Shown here piece by piece: positions 20,700 through 24,163 of a stretch of 24,163 nucleotides of DNA. How positions within the stretch are numbered: the first letter of the stretch is position 1; each line of letters begins with the position of its first letter. The stretch is from a virus. The notes below the pieces were generated by a model. That model saw only the letters and a program-made list of their open reading frames with translations. It had not been told where the DNA came from and searched no databases. The stretch lies in the IMG/VR virus record IMGVR_UViG_3300014819_000068, positions 1-24,163 of that record; one strand, 5' to 3'. Both the position numbers and the translations under genes were made by a program.

Positions 20700-22418
20700 T
20701 TAGAATGTTCCGCCATCAATCACCGTGTTGCTAATAGTTACATCACTTAAAGAACCACCAGTAATATTAACATCATCTGCGTCTTGAACAGATATAGTTC
20801 CCAATCCCAAGGTTGTTCTAGCTATTGATGCACTTGCGCTAGATATTAAACTTCTTGCATAAGAAGTTAAATCAGCTAACGCTGCGGTTCCTGAACCGGT
20901 AAAGTATGGCAATTTATCGGCTGCGGAAGTAAGTCCAGCGAGTGCGGCTAGTTCTGCATCATAGGCTTGAACATCTGTTCCAATCGCTAAACCAAGATTT
21001 GTTCTTGCTTGAGGGGCGCTAGTTGCGCCAGTACCACCATAGGATATTGATACGGTAGAACCATTCCAAGTTCCAGAACTTATTGTTCCAACTGAAGTCA
21101 AGCTAGAGTTAACAACACTAGAACCAAGAGTCGTATTTGAAAGGACAGTTACTCCAGATATGTTGTACGTTTTACCAGAAGCTAAATCCATGTTTTCCGA
21201 AGAAGTCCAAGAATCTGTTCCATCTATCCAGTTAAACGTTTTATCTGTTGAGCCCTTAACTGTTATTCCTGCTCCATCAGCCGAACCATCAGTAGGAGAA
21301 GAAGTGTTTGCCAAAAGTATGTTTTTGTCTTCAACTGCCAAAGTCGCAGTATTTAATGTTGTAGTATTGCCCTGGACCAAGAGGTCGCCAGTAACCGTCA
21401 AATTATTTGGTATCGTGACATCATTGGCTAAGGAAAAGGTGACGTTTCCATTTGCCGCAGAAACTTGTACTTGATTTGCTGTTCCGGTGGCTGACAATAC
21501 ACCTTCATTGTTTACCGTAAATGTTCCGCCCTCAACTGCCGTATTTGTTACGGAAATACCAGTTCCTGCAGAAACAGATGCTACATAATTACCGGTGGTG
21601 TCAGTTCCAAGTGCAACAGAGTCAGCAACTATTGAAGCTGTCAGTGTTGCGTTAGCAAGATCTGTTACTGTGACACTACCACTAAGATCGCCAGCAAGTG
21701 TAATGGTGAAGTCAGCAACGTCTAAATTTACTTTAGAGTTATTATCATCATAAGAAGCAGAAATTCCACTATGTGTACCATTTGTAAGTAAAGCGGCTGC
21801 GGCGTCTTGGGCGTCTTCGGTAAAACCAGTTATTTGACCAGCATTAATATTGATTAGCGTTGTTCCAGCAGCTGTAAGTCGACCTTGTGCATCTACGGTA
21901 AAGGTAGTTACACTATTGGCTAGACCATAAGAGGCTGCAGTAACAGTTGTATTATCTAGATTGATGGTTACCGTGTCGCCAGAAATTGCAGAACTTAGGC
22001 CAACTCCACCAGCAATTGTAAGAGTGTCGGTTCCAGAAGTAATGCTGGAATTACTTCCACTATCTGCTGCTAGGTTAAAGGAAGTTGCGACTGCATTAAT
22101 TTCCGAATTAACGTTTGCTATAAGTTCGTCTACATAAAGCTTTGTTACTGCGTGAGTATTTGAGGACGGCGTTGGCACAACTACTGTGCCAGTAAATGTT
22201 TTGTTCCCAGAAATTGTTTGTGCACTAGAAAGCGTCGTAAAAGCACCTGGTCCAGCAATGGCTATTACACTTGTTGCACTTCCGCCTAAACCGCCGGTTC
22301 CTTCACCGTAGTAAAGAACATCATCGACTTCGTTAAATGCTAGTTCGGCGTTTTCTAGACTAGATGGGGCACCAGATGCGCCAGAAGACCTTCTTTTGAT
22401 TCTTAGTGTATTAGCCAT
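20700..22418 (-). CDS. Modular tail-fibre protein, intact
   Basis: This encodes 572 residues from the ATG at 22418; a GGAGG lies 12 nt upstream within the previous gene's end. MANTLRIKRRSSGASGAPSS followed by ENAELAFNEVDDVLYYGEG is a typical fibre N-terminus. It then has AVTKLYVDELIANVNSE, the VDAQGRLTAAG module, and VTGDLLVQGNTTTLNTATL with SSENMDLASGKTYNISG. The segment YDAELAALAGLTSAADKLPY, followed by TTLGLGTI, is a repeat of phage side-tail fibres. The protein ends NTVIDGGTF, resembling the end of the gene at 22421. It is the only large fibre gene in the 9726-22418 block, apart from 12552, without a CGG break, and so serves as an internal reference. Confidence 0.88.
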   Translation of the reverse strand: MANTLRIKRRSSGASGAPSSLENAELAFNEVDDVLYYGEGTGGLGGSATSVIAIAGPGAFTTLSSAQTISGNKTFTGTVVVPTPSSNTHAVTKLYVDELIANVNSEINAVATSFNLAADSGSNSSITSGTDTLTIAGGVGLSSAISGDTVTINLDNTTVTAASYGLANSVTTFTVDAQGRLTAAGTTLININAGQITGFTEDAQDAAAALLTNGTHSGISASYDDNNSKVNLDVADFTITLAGDLSGSVTVTDLANATLTASIVADSVALGTDTTGNYVASVSAGTGISVTNTAVEGGTFTVNNEGVLSATGTANQVQVSAANGNVTFSLANDVTIPNNLTVTGDLLVQGNTTTLNTATLAVEDKNILLANTSSPTDGSADGAGITVKGSTDKTFNWIDGTDSWTSSENMDLASGKTYNISGVTVLSNTTLGSSVVNSSLTSVGTISSGTWNGSTVSISYGGTGATSAPQARTNLGLAIGTDVQAYDAELAALAGLTSAADKLPYFTGSGTAALADLTSYARSLISSASASIARTTLGLGTISVQDADDVNITGGSLSDVTISNTVIDGGTF

Positions 22419-22420
22419 TT

Positions 22421-22759
22421 TTAAAAATTACCTCCATCTACAAGATTTTCTTCTGCATAGTTGACCCATGCAGAACCGTTATAACGTAAAATCTGACCAG
22501 TAGCTACCGAATTTATAGTAACATCATTTAATCCATTTAAAACTGATTGTTCTTGAATTAATGATTCTGCATTTATTATTCTATCTTTTACGGTCAAGTA
22601 ACTTCCAGCTGGATTTAATCCCAGGACTGTTTGTATTGCCTCTATTGCATCATTCGCGTCAGCATGCTGTTTTGCATGGGGGACGGTAACAGAATTAAGT
22701 GGATCAGACGCCGTTGGATTTACCAAAACATCTAGTTGACTTGGGTAATTTGATGCCAT
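22421..22759 (-). CDS. Small tail-fibre-associated structural protein
   Basis: This encodes 112 residues. YPSQLDVLVNPTASDPLNSV, then HAKQHADANDAIEAIQTVLG and GSYLTVKDRI form a pattern common in phage structural proteins ('QHADANDAIEAIQ'), thought to lie at fibre bases. A module fragment (LNDVTINSVATGQILRYNGS) follows, and it ends NLVDGGNF. AGGGA lies about 11 nt before the ATG at 22759. Its stop is two bases before the ATG of the fibre gene at 22418. The recurrent fibre module suggests it is part of the same appendage. Confidence 0.82.
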   Translation of the reverse strand: MASNYPSQLDVLVNPTASDPLNSVTVPHAKQHADANDAIEAIQTVLGLNPAGSYLTVKDRIINAESLIQEQSVLNGLNDVTINSVATGQILRYNGSAWVNYAEENLVDGGNF

Positions 22760-22772
22760 TTTGTGTGATTCC

Positions 22773-23186
22773 CTATAGGTTTAAAATTCTTCCTGAATTA
22801 TTATTCCACTGCAGCGTTAATAGTAAGGATTCTCCAGTCCCAGTAAACGGTAATCCTTCAGATTCATCAATAAAGAAAAATAATAAAGAACTTGCATCCG
22901 AAGCTCCAACTTGGTATACGATGATTGCATCAAAACTAGTTCCAGGAAAGCTAGATTCAAGAACGTCGTCGGCATCAAGTATTCCAGAGCTGCCGTCTAA
23001 TCCAGTTAAATTAGAGCTTCTAAATACAATTGCAGAAGACGGAATATCTGATACAAATTGATTAGTTAAAAAATTAGGAGTATATAATGATTTATTAACA
23101 AAAAGAACTTTAAAATTTTTTGTTAAAATATCAATTTTTCCTTCTAAAAGAGCTTGTTTTGCTTTTGTATAAAATGTATTTGCCAT
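22773..23186 (-). CDS. Phage virion structural protein
   Basis: This encodes 137 residues. MANTFYTKAKQALLEGKIDI, then NFKVLFVNKSLYTPNFLTNQ and FDAIIVYQVGASDASSLLFF match a widespread phage protein type ('MANxFYxxAKxAxLxGxIDLxxDxxKVxLV') annotated as virion or structural without a defined role. AGGT lies about 7 nt before the ATG at 23186, which directly abuts the upstream stop. It is co-transcribed with the genes on both sides. Confidence 0.8.
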   Translation of the reverse strand: MANTFYTKAKQALLEGKIDILTKNFKVLFVNKSLYTPNFLTNQFVSDIPSSAIVFRSSNLTGLDGSSGILDADDVLESSFPGTSFDAIIVYQVGASDASSLLFFFIDESEGLPFTGTGESLLLTLQWNNNSGRILNL

Positions 23187-23957
23187 TTAAATACCTATAT
23201 CTTTTGAAACAATAATTCTATATTTATATCCAGTCTCAAAATAGGTTTTATCTTCTGTGTAATAAGCTGGGGTAGCGTCATTGGAAGGAAAATCTACGTA
23301 GACCTCCGGTTTCCAAGAGTGCATTTGTATTTTTGCATCTACGGATTCCCATCTAGATGGAGTTCTTTGAATTTTTTTTCTTTGTATCTTAAAATACTGT
23401 GAGGTTAAAAAGTTTGTTGCTGGTCTAGCGTTGAACGCTATTGTTACTCTACCATTATTGTGAGAATTATCTATATAAAAATCTCCGTTATCAGGATCAA
23501 CATCTTTTATATAGAACTCTGGATTTTTTGCTATTATTTGATACGAAGTATATGCTTCGTTAAGTACTGATTTATCTTCAATATATATTTCTTCTACAGT
23601 TGGAACTGTAATGGAAGAAACCCCAGATGGTGTGGCCGCATCCTGTTTTGTAAAGACGATATATTCTTCTGGAACAACTTCGTTTGCGGCATCAAGTAAT
23701 CCAACTAACCTAATTGCATACTCTTGACCAGAAACAAGTGTTTTATTCCAATATAGGGTAAGTGTTCTTGATATAGTGTTATAATCCGCTAATGTATTAA
23801 TTACCTTAAACGGATTCTCTACCTGGCTAGGCGTTGCAGCGCAGGTTTGAGCAATAAATTTATCATTTGTTATAGAAGCAATCTTGATAGTTCTGCCAAA
23901 TTTAATTTTAACTCTGTCCAAGTTTACTGCTGCGTAATCAATTAAATTCAGCGGCAC
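23187..23957 (-). CDS. Virion structural protein, beta-rich
   Basis: This encodes 256 residues from a GTG at 23957 with AGGAG 6 nt upstream; no ATG is nearby. PLNLIDYAAVNLDRVKIKFG and SRTLTLYWNKTLVSGQEYAI look like adhesion-type beta domains of phage baseplate or fibre proteins. The middle has YQIIAKNPEFYIKDVDPDNG, and the C-terminus ends in a positively charged beta segment (YKYRIIVSKDIGI). I do not recognise a family. It is the first gene after the terminator and may begin the fibre operon. Confidence 0.75.
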   Translation of the reverse strand: MPLNLIDYAAVNLDRVKIKFGRTIKIASITNDKFIAQTCAATPSQVENPFKVINTLADYNTISRTLTLYWNKTLVSGQEYAIRLVGLLDAANEVVPEEYIVFTKQDAATPSGVSSITVPTVEEIYIEDKSVLNEAYTSYQIIAKNPEFYIKDVDPDNGDFYIDNSHNNGRVTIAFNARPATNFLTSQYFKIQRKKIQRTPSRWESVDAKIQMHSWKPEVYVDFPSNDATPAYYTEDKTYFETGYKYRIIVSKDIGI

Positions 23958-24020
23958 GGTTTGCTCCTACGTTGTATATACAGATATTTAATTAGTAACT
24001 AAAAACGGACAAAAAGATAA

Positions 24021-24040
24021 GGGGTGGCTTTCGCCACCCC
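24021..24040 (-). terminator. Intrinsic terminator
   Basis: A perfect 8-bp stem GGGGTGGC/GCCACCCC with a TTTC loop. On the minus strand it is followed by TTATCTTTTTGTCC, a U-rich run. It terminates the gene ending at 24089 and separates it from the operon starting at 23957. Confidence 0.85.
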
Positions 24041-24049
24041 TGATCCCTT

Positions 24050-24081
24050 CTTAGGATTCCGTAACTATAACGGCCCTAAGG
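24050..24081. other. 23S rRNA helix-69-like element in a 3' UTR
   Basis: On the plus strand, 24059-24081 matches 22 of 23 bases of the highly conserved bacterial 23S segment around helix 69, which also contains the I-CeuI site (TAACTATAACGG-T-CCTAAGG). The single change is T to C at 24074; I compared it with the rRNA from memory. It forms a hairpin CCGT/ACGG (24059-24062 with 24070-24073) inside an outer stem CTTAGG/CCTAAG (24050-24055 with 24075-24080). It lies between the stops of the right-hand gene and its terminator. The minus-strand mRNA therefore carries the antisense of this rRNA segment. Confidence 0.6.
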
Positions 24082-24088
24082 ACTGTTA

Positions 24089-24163
24089 TTAGAGCGATAC
24101 CTGGTTTGTAACCGAAACTTCGTAGTTACGGGTCAGGCGTACGTTCTTAGCAACTGTGATACA
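24089..24163 (-). CDS. C-terminal end of a structural gene, partial
   Basis: A short open frame enters from the right edge and ends with two tandem stops (24089 and 24086). The visible residues read ITVAKNVRLTRNYEVSVTNQ, then VSL. This is too little for a family call. The strong terminator and tandem stops fit a highly expressed virion gene such as a capsid or tail protein, which is inference. Confidence 0.6.
   Translation of the reverse strand, partial: CITVAKNVRLTRNYEVSVTNQVSL

Noticed and set aside
9726-22418. Diversity-generating retroelement acting on the fibre genes
   Set aside because: No reverse transcriptase, template repeat or adenine-biased variable repeat is visible in the window.

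Overview
The window is a 24 kb piece of an AT-rich tailed-phage genome (or a prophage/virome contig). It carries a virion-structure and tail-fibre cluster plus an accessory block of Fe(II)/2-oxoglutarate oxygenases. Almost every gene is on the minus strand, densely packed, often with TAATG-type or few-base overlaps. Only two genes run on the plus strand (7272 and 17801). The fibre proteins share modules typical of T4-like, cyanophage-like and freshwater or marine uncultured phages. The host cannot be identified from the sequence. I saw no tRNA, integrase, CRISPR array or insertion sequence.

Layout in transcription order (right to left). 24163-24089 is the end of a gene followed by tandem stops, a short element almost identical to 23S rRNA helix 69, and an intrinsic terminator. 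23957-22421 holds three structural genes. 22418-9726 holds five large modular tail-fibre/adhesin-like genes built from shared repeats. Interspersed among them are a small hydrophilic protein, a truncated Rossmann oxidoreductase, a plus-strand small gene and a glycosyltransferase. 9724-8364 holds a PASTA-like plus (FFPP)14 protein and a sulfotransferase whose N-terminal half lacks any standard start codon. 8331-1036 holds a two-repeat protein, six 2OG-Fe(II) oxygenases (four of them tandem paralogues), a DUF6065-like protein, a small beta-barrel protein and a glutathione-peroxidase-fold protein. 1009-1 returns to structural genes.

The most striking observation concerns four structural genes (starts 20672, 17695, 11652 and 9724). 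Each is broken by the same lesion: an extra C directly before a Gly GGT/GGA codon, which creates an in-frame CGG followed by an early stop. Skipping that single C (+1) restores the reading frame and a sensible protein every time. I compared every CGG-capable trinucleotide with the called frames and found no in-frame CGG anywhere else in the window. This suggests +1 recoding at CGG(N), or a non-random sequence error. It needs reads and proteomics to decide.

Working model (inference): the glycosyltransferase, the sulfotransferase and the prolyl-hydroxylase-like oxygenases may decorate virion proteins, with the proline-rich FFPP protein an obvious candidate substrate. Several genes without a Shine-Dalgarno have a -10 box 6-7 nt before the ATG, as in leaderless transcripts.
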